Assembly: GCA_947311845.1 (NCBI GenBank)
Contig: CAMZMU010000060.1
Location: forward strand, 323,187-387,186
Reading direction: 5' to 3'
Length of the DNA: 64,000 bases
Source: Poa pratensis
Lineage: Eukaryota > Streptophyta > Magnoliopsida > Poales > Poaceae
Translations under genes and position numbers: made by a program
Part shown: positions 30,232-41,289 of the stretch, piece by piece
How the letters are laid out: each line of letters begins with the position of its first letter
Position numbering within the stretch: position 1 is the first letter of the stretch
The notes under the pieces: model-generated
Database searches by the model: none
Told to the model about the DNA's origin: nothing
What the model saw: the letters and a program-made list of their open reading frames with translations, nothing else

Positions 30232-31038
30232 TCACTCAACCATGGCATCCTCATCTTCTTCCACTATCTCAATCTCAATTCCTTCCTTGTCAAGCGCCAT
30301 CTTAAGCTCCTTCAACTCCATCTCTAGAGTGGATTTCTTCTCCTGCAGTTCTCTCTTCTCTGCACGAAGTAGCTTGATTAAATCGTGGTCAGCCTCAAAT
30401 TCCACTTCATTGCTTTCAAGCTCCATCTTCAACTCTCTTATCTCCTTGTTCTTCGCTTGGTTTCTCTTCTCTTGGTTCTTGAACTTTTTCTCCTGTGCCT
30501 TGAACTTCTCCTCTTGAGCCTTGGTCTCCTATTCTTGTGCTTTGACCTTCTCCTCATTCTCCTTGAGTAGGGCGCTCAATTCATCATTCTTCAGAAGTTC
30601 GGAGCGTCTATCTTCATGAAGTTCCTTGATGTGGTTCTCTAAGTCTTGAAAATACCGCATAGGGGCTTAGCCTTGCCCTTATCCTCGGCGTCGAAGACAT
30701 AAGGCTCTCCATCCTCGTACCGTCTCCTAAAAGGACAGAGTAGTGACCCTTCAGCTCCTTGCTGTGGCGTCCACAAAGGCGTCCAATCAAGTCTTGCATG
30801 ACGAGGATGAGTCCCTTCTCCATGGAGTCACTAACCAGCTTGATCTTATGTTGGGCTCATCCCCACGTCCTGGTTGAGTCACCTTGATTCCCTAGCAGCC
30901 TTCCTTGTTGAACTTCTACAAGATAAAGCCTTTGATCTTGGGTAGTGGTAACTCCAACTACACAACTATGTCGAGGAGATAGCTGCCAAAACGAGTGTCC
31001 TCGTAGTCCTCAGCGGTGGTGAAGTTGAAGCTCGTCAT
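30232..31038 (-). pseudogene. Gypsy-1 additional coiled-coil ORF upstream of gag
   Basis: The start ATG at 31038 gives MTSFNFTTAEDYEDTRFGSY. Stops interrupt it early. Later segments are MEKGLILVMQDLIGRLCGRH (30823) and a long charged heptad-like region, about 30600-30232, rich in Glu, Lys and Leu (for example LRAEKRELQEKKSTLEMELK). It ends with EDEDAMVE at 30232. It lies between the primer site (31209) and gag, separated from gag by about 260 bases. I do not know its function. Extra ORFs before gag are reported in some plant retroelements, but I cannot name this family. Confidence 0.6.
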
Positions 31039-31208
31039 CCTTAAGTTAGAAGCAAAACATGGTGTGAGACAAAATGCACAAGTCAAAATGTTACGAGGTA
31101 AACAGAAAGTAAAAGGCAAACAGAAAGTTTTGGTATACTTAATACTTAGGAAAATAAATTTTTGGCCAACCTATCTATCCAAACTTAGGGTTTCGAACCT
31201 ACAAGCAA

Positions 31209-31226
31209 CACAGTCCTCTGATACCA
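31209..31226 (-). other. Gypsy-1 primer-binding site (tRNA-iMet type)
   Basis: Minus strand TGGTATCAGAGGACTGTG, two bases after the 5' LTR end. It matches the usual TGGTATCAGAG primer site of plant LTR elements. Confidence 0.88.
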
Positions 31227-31228
31227 TC

Positions 31229-34200
31229 TGTAGCGGACCTGCACTTAAAATTGGCAGCGTCCCCGCGTATAGTGCAAACCCCTGGATCGATTCATTTTCA
31301 CACACGGTCTAAGATGAAATATCACAACAAAGTATTAATTATTACACGAGATCAGTACTTAGGAAAATTATTCATTACAACTTTGCATAGCACGAGGCTA
31401 GCTTAGGAAGAGTAAAACAGCAGAAACTTTATTCTTCATGGAGTCCCCACCATCTCCATGTGCCACAGGCGAACATGTTGGTTGAACACTCAAAACCCTT
31501 AAACGAATTCTCACTCGTCGTCAGAACAACCTGCAACAAGAAAATGTTGCAACAAGGTGGGTCAGAACCATATGAAATGGAACTGACAAGTGACACTCTA
31601 TGGACACTTAGTGGAAAAACTCTAATAACCTATATGCAAATTTGGCTGGTGGAGTTCAAAGGCTATTTTGCATAAAACCAACTTTTTTCCTATCCTTTGA
31701 AATTATTTCTTTCTCCAACTAGGAAATGAGACAATCCTAGCATATCCGGTGTCCTTGTGAGACAAGTCCTGATACACTCGGTGTCCTTTCCAATTGGACC
31801 TATGAGACAATCCCAGCATATCTGGTGTCTTTGTGGGACAAGTCCTTATACACTGGGTATCTTTTCTACCTTGTTCGCCTTCAAAGTTTTTACTTGAGAA
31901 GTTGGAATGTTGGGATCCTCCGTTGACATCCTTGATCAGCTGCTCAGAATTGTCCGTAACCGGGGACACGGCTAAGTACTTAGTTTTGACACTCTCGAGA
32001 GGTTGTGCACGTTCACCATTTGACTCAATCAGCCCAAACTATCCTCTACACTCCAACAGTGATAAGGAAAAGGAGAAGATTGAGACGAGATTTTTTAGAA
32101 GCATTTTCCCACCCCATACCGGCTTGACCCGTTCCGCCTACATCCCTCTACATCTGCTTGTCAAGCCGAGGTGAGTCCACGCAACTTAATCCATCAAGAC
32201 AGAGCCCATATGACAAATGGCTGCACTAGAAGCAATCTTCACTTGGAGTAACTTCAAATCCCTTTGTCCCTGGGTGGCAATCCACAAGTGAGCCAATCTC
32301 AGGTAAAACCATAGAAATGGCCCTGAGTAGCCACTCAGCCATAAACCACCATAGCAAAACCAATCCACCCAGGAGTTTCATTGACTTAGTAGAATTTAGC
32401 TTTTTATAAAAATAACTTTTGCATAGCATCAATATTTCTACTAAGTTATTATATAGGTTCCTAGACACATAGGAATAAGGGGCAATTCTAAAACATGTCC
32501 TGCATAGCTGTAGTAAAACACCTAACATGCATACTACTCAAAATAGCTACTCATGCTAGATAAAATACTTAGGAATTTTATGAATGTGCCACTTGCCTTG
32601 GCAGCAAGGAGAGCATGAGTAGCAGTTGCAAAAGTTTCGTTTCCCTCCGAAAATTCTAACACATAAAACATGCCACAAATAAACATACAAACAATAATAA
32701 CAATACAATAAAATATGATATGCATGAAATGCAATTTAAAACACAAGAAAAATATACTAACTTTTCTGGTTTTTATAAAAGCATGCATGATGTAAAAATG
32801 CAATTAAAACATTTTTTTATCAAAATAAAAATACCAAGACATAATAAAAAGGGTAAAACACAAGATTAAAGCTTTCTGTAATTAAAATTTTTATCCAAAA
32901 ATATATAAACAGTACTACTGGACATAGAGCAATTAAACAAATTTTCTGCAATTGGATTCACTCAAAAATAATTTTTATAATAGGAGATATGTCAAATTTA
33001 CTCAAATAACACATTTTGAAATTTGAATAAATTTAAACCTGGCAAAAACAGAAATCTAACAGATATAAAATAAAACTACATATCCGGAAGATCTCAAATA
33101 TGTAAAATTTATTAAATTTGGCCAAACAGAACTAGAGTTATTGATTTTACAAGATTTGATGAAATTCTGTTTAAAATAGAAAAACAGAGAATAACACAGG
33201 CGTGGCGCTCTGTGATTGGGCCGTACCGATTCGGGATGGATTGCTACGGAAGCCGTCCGATCTAACTTAAAATCGACGCTCCAGATCTAACGTACCCCTC
33301 CGCTAAGAGATCTAATCCTGGCCGTACGAAACAGATCCAACGGTCTAGATCTAAAAGACCAAAACCGAGCGGTGCAACATGCGGAGTTGCTCGGTGACCT
33401 CAATCGTGGTGGCGCCATGGCTAGCATGCACAAACGCGACGGCATAGATGGGTTTGAGCTACGGCGTGGATTCTGGCGATAACAGAGGACGAGGCGAGGT
33501 CGCAGGTGTTGTCGACGTTGACAGGGATGCTCCGGTTCGCCTGGAATCCCTCGGCGGAGTTGCTCCCGCGGGCGGTGGTCGCCGGTTGAGCACGGATGCG
33601 TCGATCCACTGCGAAATAAAATGTCACGCTTTGTCAAAAATATGCGCATGGATGAAATAAGAAGGAAGGTAGCGAGGGGAGGGCTCGGGGTGCAAGGCAA
33701 CCACCGGAATCACCGAATTTCGGGGCGATGAGTCGAGCTCGAGATCGAGCAGCCTGGGGCTCTCGGGATATGGTTTTTGGGCAAATGAGAGAGGGGGAGG
33801 TGGAGGTTAAGTAGGAGCAAACGGGAAGGAAACGGCTAAGTGAATCAATGGCAATCAATCGAATTGATTCTGCGGTATTTGAACATGAACGTGGGCGTGA
33901 TTTGGGGAGGACGATGGTCTCGCGTCGGTACTGAAGGTGGGGTGATGTAGTGCAACCTGCCCTAAGCAACCCAACACACCCCATGTCGTCATCGAACTCA
34001 AAGGTGAACTCATTCCTCTACGAGAACCCATTTCGTGCCCCATTGGATGGTATACTACTTGAGCATCTACCTTTTGTTATGCTAGGTTTGATATGACGAG
34101 TACGAACATCCGGGAAGATGCCGAGGGAGTCCAAGCCTCAAGACCATCCAAGGCGTACGCATGGAAGAGGAGGAGGAAGCGTCAAGACGAAGGAGAAGGA

Positions 34201-34561
34201 GAGAAGAATGGGAACAAGTCCCAGGCGGCGGTACTACCGCCGGAGGCAGCGGTACTACCGCCAGACAGCGGTACTACCGCCAGAGAGATTGGTATGCGGG
34301 CTGCTGCTGGGCTTCTGCTGGGGTGAGGATAGATGGGCTTGGCCCATTTTGGCTCGGGGAGGAGGCCCTCTCTATTTTTGTTCTAACTCTTTTTTCTAAT
34401 TCCTGTTTTCTGAAATCTTTTATATTTTGTAATAACCATTCAAAGGATTCAAACCAATTTGTAAAATTAAACTTTATCAAACTAAACTATTTGGTAATAC
34501 TTTTGCAACATTTTCAGAACCAAAGTTTTTATTTCTTTGAAACTTTTGAATACAAGGGTGC
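31229..34561 (-). repeat. Gypsy-1 5' LTR, truncated, with an R2 remnant
   Basis: It parallels 6891-13395 nearly base for base. R2 is at the same site (TGGGG at 33938-33942, element from 33943) but only about 340 bases of it remain, to about 34285. The LTR stops at CAAGGGTGC (34561), losing about 75 bases of U3 where CACTA-1 sequence resumes. No gene inside. Confidence 0.88.
33943..34286 (+). mobile_element. R2 remnant in the Gypsy-1 5' LTR
   Basis: It starts TGATGTAGTGCAACCTGCCC as at 9617 and ends in the CGGTACTACCG repeat zone, then resumes Gypsy LTR text (GGTATGCGGGCTGCTG). The left target base run TGGGG is shared with the other LTR. Confidence 0.85.
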
Positions 34562-34689
34562 TTTACCTTGCTTGGGGTGTGGGAGGAGAGTAAAAAAGAA
34601 GAAGAACCAAGGAGAAAGAAGATACATCCAAAGGGGTAAAGAGTAAAGTGAGTGGTGGGGAAAGGTGGTCACATGGCTACAGAATTTTC
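34562..34689. other. CACTA-1 right interior, purine-rich
   Basis: AGGAGAGTAAAAAAGAAGAAG-type sequence between the truncated LTR and the right subterminal repeats. No gene. Confidence 0.4.
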
Positions 34690-35084
34690 ACGTTTTAATT
34701 ACCGGCATGGCGGACAAAAGCCACGCCAGTAACCTCAAAATAATTACAAGCGTGCCAAACAATCCACGCCTGTGATTTGCTGGGTCCGTATCGCGCGCCG
34801 GACCATAGACTATTCTATAGAACACGCCAGTGATTACACAGGAAGTTACTGGCGTGTCGTGCTAGTCCCGCGCCAATAATATTTTCACCGTGGTTGGATT
34901 TTTGGGGCGACAAATCACCGGCGTGACTCTAAGATGTCCACGCCAGTGATTCCACAGTAACACCGGCGTGAAAAAATTCCCACGCCGGTGATTAGCTGCG
35001 GAATTTGGTCCCTGCAGATCACCGGCGTGGGTTTTGGGTGGCCACGGTGATTAATAGCCGGCTATTAGGTGTTTCCTTGTAGTG
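34690..35084. repeat. CACTA-1 right subterminal repeats and TIR
   Basis: Alternating degenerate copies of ATCACCGGCGTG and CACGCCGGTGATT. It ends GTTTCCTTGTAGTG at 35084 with TSD TCA next to it. Confidence 0.88.
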
Positions 35085-35224
35085 TCATTGTAAACCGACA
35101 TAAATATCCATGATCAGGAAATCTCGTTTATCTTTTGACCAATGAACTAGTTTGTATAGACACTTACTAGGGACTCTGGTTTGTTTACATACCACACGTG
35201 TATTAACAATTCCGATTAATCAAA
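35085..35224 (-). mobile_element. Copia LTR fragment, middle part
   Basis: The phrases CACTTACTAGGGACTCTGG and CACACGTGTATTAACAATTCC follow the BARE/WIS/Angela U3 order in reverse. Continues from 1028 and is interrupted by Helitron A at 35225. Confidence 0.65.
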
Positions 35225-36729
35225 CTAGTCGTCAACCCGCGCATTTGCGCGGGGTAGGTATCAATAGATGAAATATTGTAAAAACTTCAGTGAAACTGAA
35301 TAGAAATTGATGTGAATAAATATGTATGTTAATTGAAGTATATACAAACTTATTTATTAATCCGTTATACGGAACACAATAATTTCCTGTACAAACTTAA
35401 CACATTAGCAATACGATAATTAATTTATTTCAACTAAATTCTTAATCATTCTTTTTGGTAGTAGAAAAGTAGCTTTAAATCACTACGATTTCTCAATACT
35501 GCTTCTAACTCGAGGAAATACTCATATTTTTAGTGAAAATAGATGTTAGTGTATTATTGTTATCTATATAATACTCTCTTTGTTCATTAATAGGAGACTC
35601 TCTTAAACGTGTGCACTCAACTTTATTTTTTACTTCCACACTAAATATTAATAAAATATTTAGACTGGTAATGTGAAAATAGTACCAAATTGGTCCTCAT
35701 GAGAATTTCATAATAAAAATTTAATAACTTTTGCCGACATGGCTAACAAAAGTCAAATATATCATTAGAATATATCGACATGTATCGGCAACCCTATTGG
35801 GACACAACCCCATGTTTATAGAATATGGAATACTCGGATTCATGGGAGAATATGTTTTATGGCTGTATTGTAGGCACGTCAGATGAAATAAATAATAATA
35901 GAAATGCAAATTATAGCCACTTTTCGGGGATAATACAATACATTCGAGTATTATATGAATAGGTTTAGATTAGCAAGGAGAATTAGAATAGCCTAGCGTT
36001 TGTCTATCTTTTGTTAGGAGAGGCAGATCCGCATCGCTTATACATGTGAACTTATAACATATGTAAATGTACCAAAAAATTGTTTCGTGGATCATTACAA
36101 TCCAAACGCTGATATACAGTTCAAATGACATATATGGATTTGTGTTGACCAACTAAGCACTTTGTGCAACTGAGAGAGCTTTGCAAAGCAACAGAGTAAT
36201 CCAGATATATGAAGAGGGTAATATTTATACATGTGTGATGGAATACCTAGGTGATCGAAGCTTAACTCAATAGATTGATCAAACATGCTGCAGTAATCCG
36301 AGTTGAACTTTGCCAGCAGATATAATATAGGAGAAACGGACGCAAAAGAAAAGCAAGCAAGAAAATGCTATGCATTACTGAGAACTATAAGCCAGCCCGC
36401 GGAGAGAATAAATCCCTGAGTTTGCATACAAAATCATTAAATGATCAATGGATGCTTATTTGTTGGAAAAATGTACAACGACAGTTATATGAGCATGTAT
36501 TAGTACTTTCGTTGTGGACAGAGTGCCATCAATCCATGAGAATAGAAAGGTACACAATCCTGTAAAAAAGAGATTTGATCAGAAATATTAGCCCTGTAAG
36601 ATGCATGTCACCATAGAAAAGAACTGACCATAAATGAGCATTTCTAGTTTAAGGACCTTACACATAAAATAAGTAGGAAGTAGTTGTACTTAAGAAATAG
36701 AAAAAAATAATAGTTTGCACAGCAGGAGC

Positions 36730-36968
36730 TTTAACCTCAGATGTTGCTATGAGCATGCATCTTAAAGAAGCTCCAAAACACACACTGTAATTAACTGAAC
36801 TCCTTAGATAAGAAGTGGGATCCAAGAAAATTAATTCAGTGGACAGCCGAGGATTGTCTTGTCGGCAGCATCGGAATACTGTACATGCTAATTGCGTCTT
36901 GCCGTTACGAATCAATGCGGCATGGCTGATGCAGCGGAAGGCGTCCTGAATTTCTAATGGAACTACCG
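36730..36968 (-). pseudogene. Captured exon-like fragment in Helitron A
   Basis: The minus-strand acceptor TTTTACAG|CGGTAG at 36969 is followed by an open frame giving VVPLEIQDAFRCISHAAL and RCCRQDNPRLSTEL. The donor is not certain (CATCTGAG|GTTAAAG is one option). Unrecognised product. Confidence 0.35.
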
Positions 36969-37257
36969 CTGTAAAATTTAATCAGCGGCACATATATATA
37001 GGAATCGGGCGTATCCATATATAGGAGCAAAAATGCTACGAAAGCAAACCTTCAAGATTTCACTTATTGGATGGCTGGGTGCCGTGGTGCAGGAGATATT
37101 GAATCAAAACATGGATCAGACTGTAAGGGAACGTCACAGTTTATACAACAAATTAAATTCAGGGAATTGGTTCATATAAAAAGTCTCCTACTACACTACA
37201 GTTGTAGATTGAATAAGAATATGGATCATATGAAAAAGAGAATATCACGTTGCTTAC

Positions 37258-37402
37258 CTCAGATCAGTAAAACTTGTTTCATATGCTGAAGCTGATTCCG
37301 TCCAACGCTTCGGGGAATATCGCTGGGACTTCAGGCCGCTGCTAGAAGTGCATCTTGATCGGAAATTCTTGGCCACGGCGCTGGCGACAGGTCTTAATTT
37401 GT
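37258..37402 (-). pseudogene. Captured internal exon in Helitron A
   Basis: The acceptor TTTTGCAG at 37403 and donor GAG|GTAAGC at 37257 bound 145 bases of open frame (KLRPVASAVAKNFRSRC, then SYETS-type Ser-rich sequence). GC content is higher than the flanks. Likely a host gene fragment of unknown origin. Confidence 0.45.
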
Positions 37403-37446
37403 CTGCAAAATAAATCACGTACGGGATTACATTTTTTTTTGCATTT

Positions 37447-38640
37447 TCACCACGTATATTCAACTGACAACCACGTACAAAGTACACAGAGGAAATACAT
37501 AACCGGAATACGTAGAGGAAAAGGAACCACAGGAACGAGAACGCCAACTTCACCGTCGCCGGAGACGAGGGAGACCAACCACCACCTTGCCGCTGTCAGG
37601 GAAAGCTTTGCCCTATGAAGGACGCCGCCGTGACCGCCGCCGCGCCGCGGCGGAGCTTCTGACGATGAACGAATCGGGCGAGCGCCCCCGATCCCATCTG
37701 CACCCTTGCCATGGTCGCCAACGGAGCCGACGCCGGGAGAAGTCGTGGATCTCGCCGAGCCAGGGTTCCGACCACCGGATCCGCCGCCAGCGCGGAGACC
37801 GCTGCACTGGACCTGGCGGGGGATCAACGCACGGCCCGGATCCACCGATCCGCGGCCGCCACAGAAGCAAGCTCGCCGCCGCGACGCTCCACCGAGCACC
37901 GCCGCCGGAGACGCGAACCTGCAGCAAAACCAACACCGGCGACCCACCGCCTCCACGGCGCCGCCGGCTGAGGCCCCAAAAGAACCTACCATATCTACAC
38001 CGAGAGGCGGGGATCCCCCACCCTCCCGTCGCCGGAGCGACCGGCGGAGGGCGAGGGATCCGGCGGATCTGCGGAGAGGAGGTGGATCGGCTGGGAGAAG
38101 AAAAATATCGCCTCTCTCCGCTACAGTGAACGGGAGGGGGAGACGACCAGCGCGTCGTCTGTATGCAGTTTGATACTCCCTGATTGGTCTAGCATTGCAT
38201 ACCTTTGGCCAAGTAGAGGGCCGCTGTCCGCCGCTGCTAGTCACTACTCGATCGGCTGGCCGCGGCGGAGGGCGGTGGAGGCGAGCAAAGCAACTTAACT
38301 TGGGGGTGCGGGGGGTGGGGTTCGCGGCAACGAGCTTCGGTGGCGGGAGCTTTTAGAGGGATGGCCGGGGCGGCGGCGGACCGGCGGAGGTGGAGATTGG
38401 GGCAGGGCGGGGCGGCGAGGCGGTCGCGGAGCGCCGCCGGCCGCGGGCGGCGGAGGAAGGCGGTTCGGCCGGCGTCGGCGGCGGGGGCGAGCTCGTCGTC
38501 GGTCGTCTTCCTCGGGTCGTCTTCTTCCTTTCTTCCTTCCGACAACCCCATGTGCGGCTGTCCGAAAGCGCGCGAGCGCTCGCGCGCGCGCAAGCTAGAC
38601 ATTCCCCTCAAAGAGGGAGACATGCTAGGGCAGGTTTTAG
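37447..38640 (-). other. GC-rich first-exon-like segment in Helitron A
   Basis: High GC, with Arg/Gly/Ala/Pro-rich frames open on both strands (minus 38244-37447; plus 37587-38129). Only its GC content, its place upstream of the exon at 37258-37402 and the same strand argue for a captured 5' exon or leader. I cannot choose a frame, so no CDS is called. Confidence 0.35.
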
Positions 38641-38782
38641 ATTATTTAGGTGTGCGTGCCGTGGAGGGTATCTAGCTATTAATCTTATGGCTATGGATAC
38701 CTAGCAATACGATCGGATGGCTAAACTTTTTTTTTACGTGAGAATTAACGTGGAGGCTTTTACGGTGCCTCCAATTAGTAAA

Positions 38783-40542
38783 TCTTTACCTAATAATAAA
38801 AGCACTAAGGCTTCCGCCTTTTATTTTGATAGGTCATTACAATTACCCCTAAAGTTGTACATAATTACCTACCTATGCCACCCGTAAGTCACAAAAAACT
38901 GTTCGTCCATGATTCGTATCTCGAGTCCAGACTGCCATCGCAAGATCAGAGTCCTGTGCATCACGTATGATACTCGATCTCTAATAGCAAAAGTCTGCTG
39001 TGTTCTGTCCGGATTCCAATACTCTCGGTGCGTCGATTCAACCATCGCCTATAAACATGCAGTCCACAACACGCCAAATCTTGCGTTTGTTTTTCATAGC
39101 GCGTTCTGCCGATTTCGCCGGAAAACTCCACGACCTTGCCGTCCGTGATCAACATTGTTGTCCCACCGGAGCCCACCGTATCGCCCGGGGAGTTCACTCC
39201 GCGCGCAGGAGCCGGAACGGCGACCCCGCGGACGAATCGGTGAGGAGGGGTGGCCCGAACGATGACCCTGTCTCCCAGCGCGCTGGCGCTGGCATCCAGC
39301 GCCATTACGGCGATGGCACAGGGAAGGTCGTCAATCCAGGGCCACGACTCCGATTGCTCTTGAAGGAGAGGGATACAAGTCGTCTCGATTTGTCTTCTCT
39401 TTTTTCCAAAATCGTCACAGAGAGCAGCGACGGGAGCGGTCGGAGCTCACCCTGACCAAATTCGGCAGTAGGAGCGACCTTCCGTCCAGACGCGCGGCCA
39501 CAATCGACAGCAGCATGTCGATTTCTCTCTGCCTCGGGCGCCCGCCACCGCAGCGCCGTTGCCATCCTACATGTCGGATCCTTCCCCGGATGCTCTTCTC
39601 CTCTCCCCTACGCTGAAGTGTCGTTGCCTCCAGGCGGGGATGCTTGGAACCACGAACCCAAGCACTATGACTTTGAAGCTGGCGGCGGACGACTGCGATA
39701 AGGGATGCTGTGCTGCAGTAGAGCTCTACTGCATCTTGATCTTGCCCATCCGGTCTCAGGTTTGGTCATCTTCTAACTTGCTAACTCGCTCTACTACTAC
39801 TACTACTTGCTAATGAACGTCTGGAATTAGTGGATGCATAGTTGGGATGGTTGATTTCCTGATTGGTGTGTTTAGATTGATTATCTAATGTGCGAGACTG
39901 ACAAAGAGACATTGAGAGAGGAGAAGGCCAGATCGGGTTCTACTGCACCAAAGATTGGCAATTCTTTTTATTATGGACATTGAGAACTGCTAGATGTTGC
40001 ATCAGTTTGTAACCTTCAGAGGACAACGACCAAAATAATCGGCTGACTTGGGGACTTTAAGAATGCCCTCAGACTATGTTCTTAGCTATAAAAATTAATT
40101 GGGTTCCATTTGTCTGCACACTTGCAGGTTCTACTAAGCGGTGAACTGCGAGAGATAAAGAGGGTTTCACATATGATAGGGATTGAGAGATTAAAGTGGG
40201 TTCCATTTGTCTGCAATGGTTGCGTCGGAGATTGAGCCATTGAGGCTTCCTAGCAGCTCGATGCTAACACTGTATTTCTGCTGAATTCGCAGGAACCTCG
40301 CCTACTTGATGTGAGTCTACGCCCGTCTTCGCGTTCTGTCGACCTCGCTGGATTTGTCTGCCTCACTAGAGTCTGGCACCATCTTGCCGTTTTGCTGAAT
40401 CTGCTAGAATGGTCCATCCAACTCGATTCCACTACCGTTGAAATCTAAGATGCTTGAGTGTTAAAATAACATCATATCGTTTTCAGAATCCCAACACATG
40501 TTAAATTATTTAGGACGTTGCAACGCACGGGCATTTTTCTAG
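38783..40542 (+). mobile_element. Helitron B (plus strand), non-autonomous
   Basis: The 5' end TCTTTACCTAATAATAAAAG follows A (38782). The 3' end has GTTGCAAC in GACGTTGCAACGCACGGGC, then TTTTTCTAG (ending 40542), followed by T. This fits the A|TC...CTAG|T insertion rule and a subterminal hairpin. Inside there are only short frames (for example minus 39305-38961, MALDASASALGDRVIV) and no Rep/helicase. Length about 1.76 kb. Confidence 0.75.
38961..39565 (-). pseudogene. Possible captured coding fragment in Helitron B
   Basis: Minus-strand frames 39565-39305 and 39305-38961 are GC-rich relative to the rest of the element and join near MALDASASALGDRVI. Not recognised. May be a gene fragment or chance. 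Confidence 0.25.
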
Positions 40543-40636
40543 TATAAGATTATATCAAGATAAAAACTTGTTATAAATTTAATGAGATAATGCAATAAAT
40601 ACTTAATATTTATTTGCCTTTAGGACATATCTCCTT
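40543..40636 (-). mobile_element. Copia LTR fragment, U3 terminus
   Basis: TTTATTTGCCTTTAGGACATATCTCC corresponds in reverse to the start of BARE/WIS/Angela LTRs (GGAAATATGCCCTAGAGG form); positions 40611-40634. The terminal bases are decayed. Confidence 0.6.
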
Positions 40637-41289
40637 TAGGAAGACTGAGTATCTACTCAAGTGGACAAGGCCCTCATTTTATATTACAAGGGTTACCACA
40701 GCGTCTGTGTGCAAGCGTGACACCTCTCCGGCACGTGTTACCACGGTGAACAGGTGGCACCAGCCGAGGACGGGGGTTGTGAGCTTGCTTCTGCCCTGGC
40801 GCGGATGGTAAGGGTTGCTTGTAAAGGGTTACGTGCTAGAATTTAAAATTTTCGTCTTACATAACCGCCAAGATCTATTCTTCAAAGATATGCTTCACCC
40901 CATAATGCGATGACCCAGAATACTTACAAACACCGTTGTGGAAGATGTTATGTTTGTCGAAGTAGATGTTGGTGAATCCTGATGATGAATCTCACGTCAC
41001 GCGGGAGGTGAGATTGTTGTTCTTTCCCCGTTTGAGGATTACTTGCGTAACCCGCTCTCAAGTATCCACGCGTACACCTCGCCAATCATCAGCGTTCCGC
41101 CGTTCTAGAGCTCGACGTCCGACAAAGAGAGACAACCTTTCAGAGTAGTATCGACGGTAGATCTAATTTAATATATGAGACTGGAGATATCAAATTCTCA
41201 ACACATGAGATCTGATACAGAGAGATTAGAGCAACGTCTAATTGGAGTAATTAGAACATCTTCTAATTCATGATATCTCAAGAGAGAGG
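40637..41289. other. No gene seen
   Basis: Mixed-composition DNA without coding signal or recognisable element ends. Confidence 0.4.

Larger units (their letters stand above)
6891..34561 (-). mobile_element. Gypsy-1: chromodomain (Tekay-like) LTR retrotransposon
   Basis: Minus-strand element, read right to left: 5' LTR (34561-31229), tRNA-Met type primer site (31226-31209), an extra coiled-coil ORF, gag, protease, RT-RNase H, integrase with chromodomain, polypurine tract (13412-13396) and 3' LTR (13395-6891). LTRs open with TGTAACATCCC on the minus strand. A CACTA element (14913-27299) splits pol between RNase H and integrase. Every ORF carries stops or shifts. The 5' LTR lacks about 75 bases of its start at the junction with CACTA-1 near 34561. 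Confidence 0.9.
1029..35084 (-). mobile_element. CACTA-1: 34-kb CACTA (En/Spm) DNA transposon with nested insertions
   Basis: The left end reads CACTACAAGGAAACAGCTAA. The right end is its inverted complement with CACTACAAGGAAACACCTAA on the minus strand. Three-base target duplications TCA lie at 1026-1028 and 35085-35087. Inside both ends are subterminal repeats built on CACCGGCGTGG. The element's own genes, a B3-like ORF and a TNP2-type transposase, are both minus strand and lie at the left. The native length is only about 6.4 kb: 6891-34561 is a later Gypsy insertion with its own guests. The transposase is broken, so the element is non-autonomous now. Confidence 0.93.
35225..38694 (-). mobile_element. 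Helitron A (minus strand), 3' end certain, 5' end tentative
   Basis: On the minus strand the 3' end reads CCGCGCAAATGCGCGG, a hairpin with 6-bp arms, then about ten bases, then CTAG followed by host T (35228-35224). These are the Helitron rules: hairpin, CTRR, insertion between A and T. The 5' TC end should lie to the right; TCCATAGCCATAAGATTAAT at 38694 (minus) is a candidate only. It contains exon-like fragments with splice signals, and GC-rich sequence at 37450-38640, as expected for gene-fragment capture. No Rep/helicase is present. Confidence 0.6.

Noticed and set aside
35570..35660. Possible Stowaway MITE (TACTCTCTTTGTTCATTAATAG)
   Set aside because: Only one weak end seen, no inverted partner and no TA duplication.
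37587..38173. Plus-strand ORFs in Helitron A
   Set aside because: Opposite to the splice signals nearby and matched by an equally open minus frame; composition-driven.
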